This document shows, one piece after another, positions 1-8,730 of a stretch of DNA of 32,029 nt (its first letter is position 1; every line of letters starts with the position of its first letter). Both the position numbers and the translations under genes were made by a program. Under the pieces are notes generated by a model. That model searched no databases. It saw nothing but the letters and a program-made list of their open reading frames with translations, and was not told where the DNA came from. The DNA comes from RFTU01 sp032122355. GTDB taxonomy: Bacteria > Pseudomonadota > Gammaproteobacteria > Burkholderiales > Burkholderiaceae_C. Where the stretch lies: contig JAUMCS010000061.1 of assembly GCA_032122355.1 (NCBI GenBank), positions 1-32,029 of the forward strand. The letters run 5' to 3'.

Positions 1-1494
1 ATCGTTTATCCGCATCCATTGTTAGAGCAGGTTTTAGCTGAAACCTATGGCATATTCGTTTATCAAGAGCAAGTGATGCAGGCCGCTCAGGTCATGGGTG
101 GCTACACTCTTGGCGGCGCGGATTTGTTACGTCGCGCTATGGGTAAGAAAAAACCAGAGGAAATGGCGAAGGAGCGTATTAAATTTCGTGCCGGCGCTCT
201 AGAAAAGGGCATCGCAGAAGCCAAGGCCGACGAAGTTTTTGACTTGATGGAGAAATTCGCTGGCTATGGATTTAATAAAAGCCATGCGGCTGCTTATTCA
301 CTGCTGGCGTATCACACTGCTTGGATTAAGGTGCATTGTACGGCAGAGTTTTTTGCGGCCAACATGACTATTGAGTCGGATGATACGGATAAGTTGAACG
401 TGTTATTAGCCGATGCAAGAGACAATTTTGGATTGGAATTCAGGGCACCAGATATCAATTCAGGCACATGGCGGTTTGAACCTATTTCCGATCGATGTAT
501 TCGCTATGGTTTGGGCGCAATTAAGGGTACGGGCCGAAATGCTATTGAGGCCATCGTTGCCGCTCGCGACACCCCTTTTAAAAGCTTGTTTGATTTTGCC
601 CATCGAGTTGATCGGCAAAAGGTGAATAAGCGTGCGGTGGAGGCTTTAATAAAGGCAGGTGCTTTTGATGCACTGCACCCAAATCGTGCGCAAACCCTGG
701 CTGCACTGCCGCTGGCTGTGGAGTGGGCAGATAATCAACTGGCTAATGCAAATCAACTGGGTTTGTTCGATTTATTTGAAGATGAAAGTGCTCATGGTTC
801 ATCCGCACAAGAGCCTCCTATGCCCGTTATGGCAGATTGGAGCCCGCGTGAGCGTTTAATGCACGAGAAGGCTGCATTGGGGTTTTACCTATCCGGCCAT
901 TTGTTTGATGAGGTGGAAACTGAGGTCAGGCAGTTTGCTTCACGTCAAATAGGCGATTTGGTGGATAGCAAAGATCCCGTTCTGGTTGCAGGTGTGATCA
1001 ATGATTTGCGAATCATCAACGGTCACAGGGGAAGGGTAGCACTGTTTAAGTTAGACGATAAATCCCAATACATTGAAGCAGTTCTGGATGAAAAGCTATT
1101 GCTGGCTAACAAGGATTTATTGCAAGACGATGCGGTTGTTATTGTTCAAGGAAAGGTACAGCCCGATCGATTCTCCGGAGGATTGCGTTTGAATATTCAA
1201 CAATTATGGGATATGGCAGCGGCTCGGGCTCGTTTTGGGCGTTTTTTGAGTGTGACGTTTCAGGGGCATTTGCCACCCTTGGCTGAAATATTGGCTCGCT
1301 GGCCTGTGTGTCAAGTGGAGACTCCTGAAGGGAATACATCCTTGGGTCTGCGTATTCGATATCATTGCCTAAATCAGTCAGCAAAAGCGGATATTGATTT
1401 GGGGCCAAATGTAAGGTTTTGGCCCAGTGATGATGCATTACGACATTGGGCTGGCCTTGCGCATCAGGGGCTGGCTAAGGTGGTTTATTCATAA
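1..1494 (+). CDS. dnaE: DNA polymerase III subunit alpha, C-terminal part (5' end outside window)
   Basis: This is the 3' part of the gene for the replicative polymerase subunit. The frame is open from base 1, so the true start lies upstream, and about 497 of the usual ~1160 residues are present. Recognisable parts are the fingers-domain stretch with YPHPLLE, VYQEQVM and RRAMGKKKPEEM, then KSHAAAYSLLAY. A helix-hairpin-helix region (NKRAVEALIKAGAFD) follows, then an internal beta-clamp binding motif QLGLF (754-768). After that comes an OB-fold domain (about 970-1200, VLVAGVINDLRII) and a C-terminal tail that would contact tau. The PHP and palm domains are missing only because of the window edge. 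A patatin-like gene starts 12 bases after the stop on the same strand, so the two may be co-transcribed. Identity is certain from the motifs. Confidence 0.97.
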   Translation: MVYPHPLLEQVLAETYGIFVYQEQVMQAAQVMGGYTLGGADLLRRAMGKKKPEEMAKERIKFRAGALEKGIAEAKADEVFDLMEKFAGYGFNKSHAAAYSLLAYHTAWIKVHCTAEFFAANMTIESDDTDKLNVLLADARDNFGLEFRAPDINSGTWRFEPISDRCIRYGLGAIKGTGRNAIEAIVAARDTPFKSLFDFAHRVDRQKVNKRAVEALIKAGAFDALHPNRAQTLAALPLAVEWADNQLANANQLGLFDLFEDESAHGSSAQEPPMPVMADWSPRERLMHEKAALGFYLSGHLFDEVETEVRQFASRQIGDLVDSKDPVLVAGVINDLRIINGHRGRVALFKLDDKSQYIEAVLDEKLLLANKDLLQDDAVVIVQGKVQPDRFSGGLRLNIQQLWDMAAARARFGRFLSVTFQGHLPPLAEILARWPVCQVETPEGNTSLGLRIRYHCLNQSAKADIDLGPNVRFWPSDDALRHWAGLAHQGLAKVVYS

Positions 1495-1506
1495 ATCAGG
1501 TTTTTC

Positions 1507-2724
1507 ATGGCAGGCACTTCTACAAAGCTAGGATTGATACTAACGGGTGGTGGTGCCCGCGCAGCCTATCAGGTTGGAGTGCTTAGAGCCATTGCTGAAA
1601 TACTGCAACAACACCAGTCCTCCATCTACGATGGCAAAGCGGGTCCCGTTATCAAAAGCCCATTTCAGGTGATATCGGGTACATCCGCGGGTGCATTGAT
1701 TGCCGCTAAATTGGCTTCTCAAGCTGATGAATTTAATACGGCTGTTTCTGATTTGGTGACGGTATGGGAAAACTTTAGCGCTAATCAGGTGTACCTTGCC
1801 GATGCCTGGGGTATGGCAAGAAGCGGTGCCAAGTGGTTAACGCTTTTCAGCTTAGGTTGGATTTTGGCTCGATGGGCCAAGGCCTCAGGGGCACCTAAGT
1901 CACTATTGGATAATAGTCCTCTAGAGGGTTTATTGCGCCAGCTGATTCCCCTCGATCGTATTCCTCAAATGATGACCGAGGGGCATCTGCATGCATTGGC
2001 CATAACCGCTTCAAGTTACACCACTGGAAACCATGTCACTTTTTATGACTCAGAGCAAGTGATAGACAATTGGGAACGCACCAACCGTATGGCTCAACGT
2101 GACAAAATTGATATCCCTCATCTTATGGCCTCTGCAGCTATTCCTTTCATGTTTCCAGCTGTGCCTTTGAGTATGAGTGGCCAGTTGGAATGGTTTGGTG
2201 ATGGGGCTATGCGCCAAACAGCACCTATTTCCCCGGCAATACATTTGGGTGCAGAAAAAATCTTAGTCATTGGCTCTGGCCGAATGCGTGAGCCGCCTGG
2301 CCGAGTTGTTAGTAATCATGCCTACCCGAGTTTGGCACAAATTGCGGGTCATGCTCTGTCGAATATTTTTCTGGATTCATTGGCGATAGATATCGAGCGA
2401 CTAGAACGCGTGAACAAAACTCTGGGTTTGCTGTCGAAGGAAGGTAGGGATAAAACCCCTTTGCGCACCATTGAATTATTGGTTATTGCACCTAGCCAGA
2501 GGTTGGATGATATGGCAGCACGGCATATTAGTGCCTTGCCATGGGCTGTTAGAGCGCTATTACGAGGGGTGGGTGTATCTGGGCGCGGTACACAAGCGAG
2601 GGGAGCCGCCTTGGCCAGCTATTTATTATTCGAGTCGGCTTATACTCGTGAAGTCATGGCATTAGGTCATGCCGATATCATGACACGGAAAGAGGAGGTC
2701 AAGCAGTTTTTGGAGTTGATTTAG
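1507..2724 (+). CDS. patatin-like phospholipase family protein
   Basis: This is a 405-residue protein with all the landmarks of a bacterial patatin-type lipid acyl hydrolase. There is a glycine-rich oxyanion loop (LTGGGARAAYQVG, residues 12-24), a nucleophile elbow GTSAG with Ser60, and the dyad aspartate in a GDGA motif at Asp232. The family hydrolyses ester bonds of phospholipids or acylglycerols through a Ser-Asp dyad. The substrate of this member cannot be told from sequence. No signal peptide is visible, so it is probably cytoplasmic or peripheral to the membrane. The start codon follows dnaE by 12 bases with only a weak purine stretch (CAGG) before it. Its TAG stop directly abuts the stop codon of the convergent ABC-F gene, with no intergenic base between them. 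Confidence 0.93.
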   Translation: MAGTSTKLGLILTGGGARAAYQVGVLRAIAEILQQHQSSIYDGKAGPVIKSPFQVISGTSAGALIAAKLASQADEFNTAVSDLVTVWENFSANQVYLADAWGMARSGAKWLTLFSLGWILARWAKASGAPKSLLDNSPLEGLLRQLIPLDRIPQMMTEGHLHALAITASSYTTGNHVTFYDSEQVIDNWERTNRMAQRDKIDIPHLMASAAIPFMFPAVPLSMSGQLEWFGDGAMRQTAPISPAIHLGAEKILVIGSGRMREPPGRVVSNHAYPSLAQIAGHALSNIFLDSLAIDIERLERVNKTLGLLSKEGRDKTPLRTIELLVIAPSQRLDDMAARHISALPWAVRALLRGVGVSGRGTQARGAALASYLLFESAYTREVMALGHADIMTRKEEVKQFLELI

Positions 2725-4665
2725 TTAGGCTGAAAGTTCTAACCACTTTTCTTCAAGCGAGTTCATTTGGTCTTGAATTTCTGTGGCTTGCTGGCTTAGT
2801 TGCGTGATGACATTGTGCTGCCCAACACCTTCTGTTGATAAGCGAACGAGTTCATCTTCGAGGAATTTTTTCTGTTGTTCTAAAGCGCATAGTTGTTCCT
2901 CAATACGCTGGATCTCTTGTTGTTTTTTCTTTTGGAGTTGTTGTGCTTTTTTATCAAAAGCCCCAATAATGGGTGGAATCGCCTGGTTGAAAGTGGCCTT
3001 GGAATTGATTTTGGCAGTGGTCTTGGCATGGGATGCTTGGGCACGGCTTATTTCTAGTAGACGTTTTTGATAATCATCTAAGTCACCATCAAACCCCTGT
3101 AATTGCCCCTCGTGTACCCACCAAAATTCATCGCAGACTTCACGTAATAAAGCTCGGTCATGGCTTACCAGTAGAACGGACCCATCAAAACTATTCAGTG
3201 CAAGCGAAAGGGCCTCGCGGGTATTGAGATCAAGGTGATTGGTGGGTTCATCCAGCAGCAACAGGTTAGGGCGCTGCCATACCAACAGGGCTAACACCAA
3301 GCGCGCACGTTCTCCACCAGATAGAGTGGCTACGGGTTGGTGAACCATATTCCCTTCAAAACGAAATTGGCCCAAGAAATTACGTATGTCTTGCTCTCTG
3401 CCTTCGCCTGCAATGTCGCCTTGGCTGTGCAAGTCACGAACTAAGCGCACCATGCGTTGCAGGGGGGTATCATCAGGCAAAAGCAGATCCATTTCTTGCT
3501 GCGCAAAATAGCCAATACGCAAGCCCTTGCCTTGTACCATTTGCCCTGATACGGGCTGCAAATTGCCGGCGATGGTTTTCACCAAGGTTGATTTGCCCTG
3601 ACCATTAGCACCCAATACCCCAATGCGCTGCCCAGCCAGCAGTGTGCGTGTGGCTTGGTGCACAATCACGGTGGCTGAAGAATTGGATGATTGCGCTGGA
3701 TAGCCGCAGTCTAGGTGACGTAAGCTCAGCATCGGGTTGGGGAGTTGTGGCGGTTGGCGAAATTCAAAATTAAATTCATGCGCCGTCAAGATAGGGGCAA
3801 TCCGTTCCATGCGTGCCAAAGCTTTCACCCTACTTTGTGCTTGGCGGGCCTTGGTTGCCTGGGCTTTAAAGCGATCGATGAATTTTTGTAAATGAGCGAT
3901 GCGCTCTTGCTGGCGGGCTTGTGCAGCTTGCTGTTGACTTAAGCGTTCGGCGCGCATTTCTTCAAATGCGCTGTAGTTACCCCCCCATCGCGTGAGCTGT
4001 GTTTCTTCAAGGTGAACAGTCACTTTGGTGATGGCATCTAAAAATTCACGATCGTGACTGATAATCAGCATGGTGGCAGGGTGGCGCTGTAACCATGCCT
4101 CTAGCCAAACCAGGGCATCTAAATCAAGGTGGTTGGTGGGCTCATCTAAGAGCAACAAATCTGCCGGACACATCAAAGCACGGGCCAGTTGCAGTCGCAT
4201 ACGCCAACCACCAGAAAAGCTATTGACGGCTTGTTCGAGTTGGTCACTTTTGAAGCCCAAACCCAGCATCAAGGCTTGCGCTCGCGCCTTGGCATCAAAA
4301 CCGCCACACTCTTCAATTTTCATGTGCGCTTGTGCCATCGCATGGCCATCATCATCAGCTTCGGCCAAACGCAACTGTTCTTGTGCCTGCATCAGTGGGG
4401 TATCGCCAGCAATCACAAAGTCCGTGGCAAAATCAGCACACTCCGGCATATGTTGCGCTACTTCACCTATACGCCATGTGGGTGGAATACTGATATCGCC
4501 AGCATCCGGTTGTAAACGCCCAGTGAGCAATGAAAACAGGCTGGATTTGCCCGCACCATTGCGACCCACCAAACCTATTTTTTCACCTGGGTTGAGGGTG
4601 ATATCGGCATTTTGCAAAACCACTTTGACGCCACGGCGTAATACTACTTGACGCAGAACAATCAT
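2725..4665 (-). CDS. yheS: ABC-F family ATPase, YheS type
   Basis: This is a 646-residue protein with two ABC nucleotide-binding domains and no membrane segments, the mark of ABC-F proteins that act on ribosomes rather than in transport. Domain 1 has Walker A GRNGAGKSS, signature FSGGW and Walker B LLLLDEPTNHLD. A basic linker rich in Arg, Gln and Ala follows. Domain 2 has GANGQGKST, LSGGERARL and a second LLLLDEPTNHLD. The last ~90 residues are a Lys/Gln/Glu-rich coiled coil. The opening MIVLRQVVLRRGVKVVL and the length match the YheS branch of E. coli. The start overlaps the prmB stop by four bases (ATGA, 4662-4665). Being next to the ribosomal-protein methyltransferase PrmB fits a translation-related role. 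That role is inferred from the family and is not shown here. Confidence 0.93.
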   Translation of the reverse strand: MIVLRQVVLRRGVKVVLQNADITLNPGEKIGLVGRNGAGKSSLFSLLTGRLQPDAGDISIPPTWRIGEVAQHMPECADFATDFVIAGDTPLMQAQEQLRLAEADDDGHAMAQAHMKIEECGGFDAKARAQALMLGLGFKSDQLEQAVNSFSGGWRMRLQLARALMCPADLLLLDEPTNHLDLDALVWLEAWLQRHPATMLIISHDREFLDAITKVTVHLEETQLTRWGGNYSAFEEMRAERLSQQQAAQARQQERIAHLQKFIDRFKAQATKARQAQSRVKALARMERIAPILTAHEFNFEFRQPPQLPNPMLSLRHLDCGYPAQSSNSSATVIVHQATRTLLAGQRIGVLGANGQGKSTLVKTIAGNLQPVSGQMVQGKGLRIGYFAQQEMDLLLPDDTPLQRMVRLVRDLHSQGDIAGEGREQDIRNFLGQFRFEGNMVHQPVATLSGGERARLVLALLVWQRPNLLLLDEPTNHLDLNTREALSLALNSFDGSVLLVSHDRALLREVCDEFWWVHEGQLQGFDGDLDDYQKRLLEISRAQASHAKTTAKINSKATFNQAIPPIIGAFDKKAQQLQKKKQQEIQRIEEQLCALEQQKKFLEDELVRLSTEGVGQHNVITQLSQQATEIQDQMNSLEEKWLELSA

Positions 4666-5537
4666 GAGTCTAGCCTGAGGATGGCCTCGCGCGTGAGCAA
4701 TACCACGTGCTCATCGCCTGCACTGGTGGGTAGGGTAATGATTTCAAGTTGCGGAAATGCACCCTCAAAATATGGCATTTCATGACCAATTTCAAGCACC
4801 AATACCCCATCGGGCCGCAGGAACTGGCCAACCTTAGACAAGAGGGGGCGAATGAAATCCATTCCATCCATGCCGCCGGCTAGCGCCAAGGCAGGCTCAG
4901 CCTGGTATTCGGGCGGTAGCACGCTCATGGCTTGCGTATTCACATAAGGCGGATTGCATAAAATCAGGTCATAGCTTTGGCCTGTCACGGCCTCTAACCC
5001 ATCGCCTTGGTATAGCTTTATGCGATGGGTGAGTTGATGCTTTTGAATATTGAGTAGAGCTACTTCCAAAGCGGATGAGCTGATATCTGCTGCATCTACG
5101 CTCACATCGGGCCAAGCCATCGCAGCCAAAACTGCCAAACTACCATTTCCGGTGCAGAGGTCTAGTACGCGTTGCGTGTTCGCACTTAGCCAGGCATCTA
5201 GGGTACCATCGACTATGGGCTCAGCAATCAATGAGCGTGGAATAATACAGCGCTTATCTACCGAAAATGGAATGCCCTGCAACCAAGCTTCGCCGGTGAG
5301 ATAGGCCGCTGGCTCGCGGGTATCTATACGCTTAGTAATGAGCTCGTGAATTTTTTGCTCCTGCTCGCTACCGAGCTCAAGGGTTTGTATAGCTTCTAAA
5401 TCATCTAAGGGCAAACCTAAACACCATAGGGCGAGCCAGCAAGTTTCATCAAAGGCATTGAGGGTACCGTGACCATAACTAACGTTGGCTATTTGTAAAC
5501 GCTGGGCTTGAGTTTCTATGAAGGTGAGGAATGTCAT
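4662..5537 (-). CDS. prmB: 50S ribosomal protein uL3 glutamine methyltransferase
   Basis: This is a 291-residue SAM-dependent methyltransferase of the HemK/PrmB group. The SAM-binding motif I is LDLCTGNGS, and the glutamine-methyltransferase signature is NPPY at residues 195-198. The N-terminal helical domain (TFIETQAQRLQIANVSYGHGT) is of PrmB type and differs from that of PrmC, the release-factor enzyme. PrmB methylates a glutamine side chain of ribosomal protein uL3. The gene sits between dapE and the ABC-F gene with four-base ATGA overlaps at both ends (5534-5537 and 4662-4665). Its translation is therefore probably coupled to both neighbours. The length is normal and no key residue is missing. 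Confidence 0.94.
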   Translation of the reverse strand: MTFLTFIETQAQRLQIANVSYGHGTLNAFDETCWLALWCLGLPLDDLEAIQTLELGSEQEQKIHELITKRIDTREPAAYLTGEAWLQGIPFSVDKRCIIPRSLIAEPIVDGTLDAWLSANTQRVLDLCTGNGSLAVLAAMAWPDVSVDAADISSSALEVALLNIQKHQLTHRIKLYQGDGLEAVTGQSYDLILCNPPYVNTQAMSVLPPEYQAEPALALAGGMDGMDFIRPLLSKVGQFLRPDGVLVLEIGHEMPYFEGAFPQLEIITLPTSAGDEHVVLLTREAILRLDS

Positions 5538-6679
5538 GCCAGCAGTCGAACTAAGGTTTCGTGATAGATGGCCGTTAGGCGCGGAATATCTGCTACGAGC
5601 ACGTGCTCATCGACTTTATGAATGCTGGTATTGATAGGACCAAACTCCACCACTTGGGGGCATATACGGGCAATAAATCGGCCATCGGAGGTGCCGCCTG
5701 TGGTGGAAAGGCTCGTCCGCTGTTGAGTTACAGATTCAATGGCCCTTGACAGGGCATCGCTAAGCTCGCCTTTGGGAGTTAAGAAAGGGGAACCACCTAG
5801 AGTCCATTGCAGCTCATATTGTAAAGCATGTTGGTCGAGTACAGCTACTAAGCGTTGTTTGAGGCTTTCCGGCGTAGATTCCGTACTGAAGCGAAAATTA
5901 AAGTCAACCCCACATTCGCCTGGTATGACATTATTGGCGCCAGTGCCGGCATGAATGTTGGAAATCTGCCATGTAGTCGGAGGAAAATACGTATTGCCCT
6001 CATCCCATACGATTTGTGTGAGTGCAGCTAAGGCGGGTGCAAAGGTGTGAATGGGATTCACAGCCAGGTGAGGATAAGCAATATGGCCTTGTACCCCTTT
6101 CACTATTAATTTGCCGCTGAGTGAGCCACGGCGGCCATTCTTAATGGTGTCGCCCAAAGTATCAACGGATGTGGGTTCACCCACAATGCACATATCTAAA
6201 GTTTGGCCCTGATCTTGCAGCCATTCCACCAAACGCACGGTACCGTCGACCGAGGGGCCTTCTTCATCACTGGTGAGCATAAAACCAATGGAGCCAGCAT
6301 GATGAGGGTGCTGGCTGACAAATTGTTCGACGGCCGTGACCATGGCTGCCAGAGAGGTTTTCATATCAGCGGCACCTCGGCCATAAAGCAAACCATCACG
6401 GTGTGTGGGCACAAATGGATCGCTGCTCCACTTCTCAAGGGGGCCTGTAGGAACGACATCGGTATGTCCAGCAAAGGCGAGGGTAGGCCCTGGTTGGGTG
6501 CCACGACGAATCGCCCATAAATTACTCACCCGAAAATGATCAGGGCCATGGCGCAAATGATGACACTCAAAGCCCAAACCTTGCAGGTGTTCAGCAATTA
6601 ATTGTTGACAACTCCCATCCTCAGGGGTGACGGAGGGCCTGGCGATGAGCGATTCGGTGAGGGCTATGGGGTCAAGCAT
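5534..6679 (-). CDS. dapE: succinyl-diaminopimelate desuccinylase
   Basis: This is a 381-residue dinuclear-zinc peptidase of the M20 family that removes succinate from N-succinyl-LL-diaminopimelate in lysine and peptidoglycan precursor synthesis. Visible landmarks are the first metal ligand region AGHTDVVP, the bridging aspartate in GRGAADMK, the catalytic and metal glutamates in TSDEEGPS, the substrate loop NGRRGSL, and the C-terminal GGTSDGRFIA. The length equals that of the family. It begins six bases after the dapD stop and its TGA overlaps the prmB ATG. Together with dapC and dapD just upstream, it completes the succinylase branch in one run apart from later steps such as dapF. Confidence 0.96.
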   Translation of the reverse strand: MLDPIALTESLIARPSVTPEDGSCQQLIAEHLQGLGFECHHLRHGPDHFRVSNLWAIRRGTQPGPTLAFAGHTDVVPTGPLEKWSSDPFVPTHRDGLLYGRGAADMKTSLAAMVTAVEQFVSQHPHHAGSIGFMLTSDEEGPSVDGTVRLVEWLQDQGQTLDMCIVGEPTSVDTLGDTIKNGRRGSLSGKLIVKGVQGHIAYPHLAVNPIHTFAPALAALTQIVWDEGNTYFPPTTWQISNIHAGTGANNVIPGECGVDFNFRFSTESTPESLKQRLVAVLDQHALQYELQWTLGGSPFLTPKGELSDALSRAIESVTQQRTSLSTTGGTSDGRFIARICPQVVEFGPINTSIHKVDEHVLVADIPRLTAIYHETLVRLLA

Positions 6680-6685
6680 GATGGC

Positions 6686-7510
6686 TTAAGCTCGGAGTAG
6701 ATCATTGATACTGGTTTTGGCGCGTGTTTGGGCATCGACTTTTTTCACGATCACTGCGCAATACAGGCTGTAGGAGCCATCCGCACTAGGTAAGTTTCCA
6801 CTCACCACAACGGAACCAGCAGGAATGCGACCGTAGGTGACTTCTCCGGTGGTGCGGTCAAATATTTTGGTGCTTTGACCTAAATAAACGCCCATGGAAA
6901 TCACGGAATTTTCTTCCACAATCACACCCTCAACCACTTCGGATCGTGCGCCTATGAAACAGTTGTCCTCAATAATGGTGGGGTTGGCTTGTAAAGGTTC
7001 CAGTACGCCCCCAATACCCACACCGCCCGATAAGTGAACGTTCTTGCCAATTTGCGCACATGACCCCACGGTGGCCCAGGTATCGACCATCGTGCCTTCA
7101 TCTACATAAGCACCAATGTTGACATAGCTGGGCATCAGGATGGCATTGCGTCCGATGAAGGAGCCATAGCGGGCGACAGCAGGAGGCACCACACGCACGC
7201 CAGAGGCTTTCATTTGTTCATCCGTGCAGTCACTAAATTTGGTTTTTACTTTGTCATAAAAAGCCAAGTCACCAGAGTGCATGAGTTGGTTGTCATTTTG
7301 TCTGAAGCTGAGTAATACCGCTTTTTTCACCCATTGATTGACTTGCCATTGGCCAACACCAAGGCGTTCAGCCACACGCAACGTGCCATTATTAAGTTGC
7401 TCAAGCGTATGGGCCACAGCTTCCTTGACTTCAGGCTTTTGAATAAAGGCTGCATCGGTCCGAGCCTCCCAAGCGGCATTGATGAGGGTTTCAAGTGTTT
7501 GAGTTGTCAT
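6686..7510 (-). CDS. dapD: 2,3,4,5-tetrahydropyridine-2,6-dicarboxylate N-succinyltransferase
   Basis: This is a 274-residue protein, the same length as E. coli DapD, that transfers succinate from succinyl-CoA to tetrahydrodipicolinate. The C-terminal two thirds show left-handed beta-helix hexapeptide repeats and the active-site stretch GAYVDEGTMVDTW, followed by GVGIGGVLEP. I chose the ATG at 7510 because it gives the family N-terminus (MTTQTLETLINAAW) and the usual four-base overlap with the dapC stop (7507-7510). The frame remains open for 18 more codons upstream, inside dapC, but those residues do not look like DapD. Confidence 0.96.
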   Translation of the reverse strand: MTTQTLETLINAAWEARTDAAFIQKPEVKEAVAHTLEQLNNGTLRVAERLGVGQWQVNQWVKKAVLLSFRQNDNQLMHSGDLAFYDKVKTKFSDCTDEQMKASGVRVVPPAVARYGSFIGRNAILMPSYVNIGAYVDEGTMVDTWATVGSCAQIGKNVHLSGGVGIGGVLEPLQANPTIIEDNCFIGARSEVVEGVIVEENSVISMGVYLGQSTKIFDRTTGEVTYGRIPAGSVVVSGNLPSADGSYSLYCAVIVKKVDAQTRAKTSINDLLRA

Positions 7511-8706
7511 GATGGTTGATAGTTTTGGGTAAATTGAACAATACGATGTGCCGCTTCGAGGCATTCATCAACGCCGGCCACCAGTGCCATGCGTATGCGA
7601 CCAGCACCTGGATTGGTACCGTGGGCTGTGCGTGCCAATAGGCTGCCTGGTAAAACATGAACATTGTATTGGGCTAAGAGTTGTTGTGCGTAGGCGATGT
7701 CATTACCGCCAGGAACCCCTGCCCACAAATAAAACCCTGCATCGGGTAGTTTGACATCCAGTACTGAGGCCAATAGGGGCGTTACGGTTTGAAATTTTTG
7801 CTGATAGAGCATCCGATTGGTTTGCACATGGGATTCATCAGACCAAGCCGCTACACTTGCTGATTGAACCACAGGACTCATGGCACTGCCATGATAGGTG
7901 CGATAGCGTAAAAAAGCTTGCAAGATTTGGGCATCGCCAGCAACAAACCCTGAGCGCATGCCCGGTACATTGCTGCGCTTCGATAAGCTGGTAAAGGCAA
8001 TCAACCGCTCAAACTGACGGCGCCCTAACTGCCAGGCGGCTTCTAGGCCTCCCAAGGGCGGCGTATTGCCGTAATAAATTTCGCTATAACACTCATCACT
8101 GGCAATGACAAAGCCGTATCGGTCGCTGAGTTCGAATAAACGTTGCCATTCTGCCAAGGGCATCACAGCACCGGTGGGATTGCCGGGTGAGCATACGTAT
8201 AACAACTGGGAGCGCTGCCATGTTTCCTCACTAATGCTCGACCAATCGGCTGCAAAATTTCGAGCGGGATCGCTGTTGGCAAAAGCCAATTCAGCGCCAG
8301 CCAAGAGTGCTGCGCCTTCGTAGATTTGGTAGAAGGGATTGGGGCAAACCACACAGGCACGGGGTTGGCTTGTGTCTATCACCGTTTGAGCCAAGGCAAA
8401 TAACGCTTCACGTGAACCATTGACGGGTAAAACTTGTGTGTTGGCATCCACGTTAATGGCATAGCGTTGCTGCAACCAAGATGCGATGGCTTGACGCAGT
8501 TGGAGCTCACCAGCGGTGGCCGGGTAGGAACTCAATCCCGAGAGCGATTGGATGATGGCAGATTCAATAAACGCAGGAGTAGGGTGCTTAGGCTCGCCGA
8601 TACCCAAGCTGATTGGGCTGTAAGCCGGGTTGGGCGTAATCCCTTGAGTGAGTTGACGCAAACGCTCAAAGGGATAGGGCTGAAGCTTTTGTAATAAAGG
8701 ATTCAT
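7507..8706 (-). CDS. dapC: succinyldiaminopimelate transaminase
   Basis: This is a 399-residue class I/II aminotransferase using pyridoxal phosphate. The PLP lysine lies in SLSKRSN at Lys243, with the downstream phosphate-binding arginine motif PGMRSGF. The N-terminus (NPLLQKLQPYPFERL) and the SLGIGEPKHPTP stretch are those of the proteobacterial DapC subfamily, which aminates N-succinyl-2-amino-6-ketopimelate. Direct linkage to dapD and dapE makes this role much more likely than a general aspartate aminotransferase. The gene starts 24 bases after the queF stop. No strong Shine-Dalgarno is visible. The TGA stop overlaps the dapD ATG. Confidence 0.94.
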   Translation of the reverse strand: MNPLLQKLQPYPFERLRQLTQGITPNPAYSPISLGIGEPKHPTPAFIESAIIQSLSGLSSYPATAGELQLRQAIASWLQQRYAINVDANTQVLPVNGSREALFALAQTVIDTSQPRACVVCPNPFYQIYEGAALLAGAELAFANSDPARNFAADWSSISEETWQRSQLLYVCSPGNPTGAVMPLAEWQRLFELSDRYGFVIASDECYSEIYYGNTPPLGGLEAAWQLGRRQFERLIAFTSLSKRSNVPGMRSGFVAGDAQILQAFLRYRTYHGSAMSPVVQSASVAAWSDESHVQTNRMLYQQKFQTVTPLLASVLDVKLPDAGFYLWAGVPGGNDIAYAQQLLAQYNVHVLPGSLLARTAHGTNPGAGRIRMALVAGVDECLEAAHRIVQFTQNYQPS

Positions 8707-8730
8707 ACATTCACAGCAAAACGAACTGGG

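Noticed and set aside
4070..4651. 193-codon open frame on the plus strand inside the ABC-F gene
   Set aside because: It is fully antisense to conserved ABC-F coding sequence, has no domain, and its residues reflect the reverse of Walker and signature codons. It is a shadow frame.
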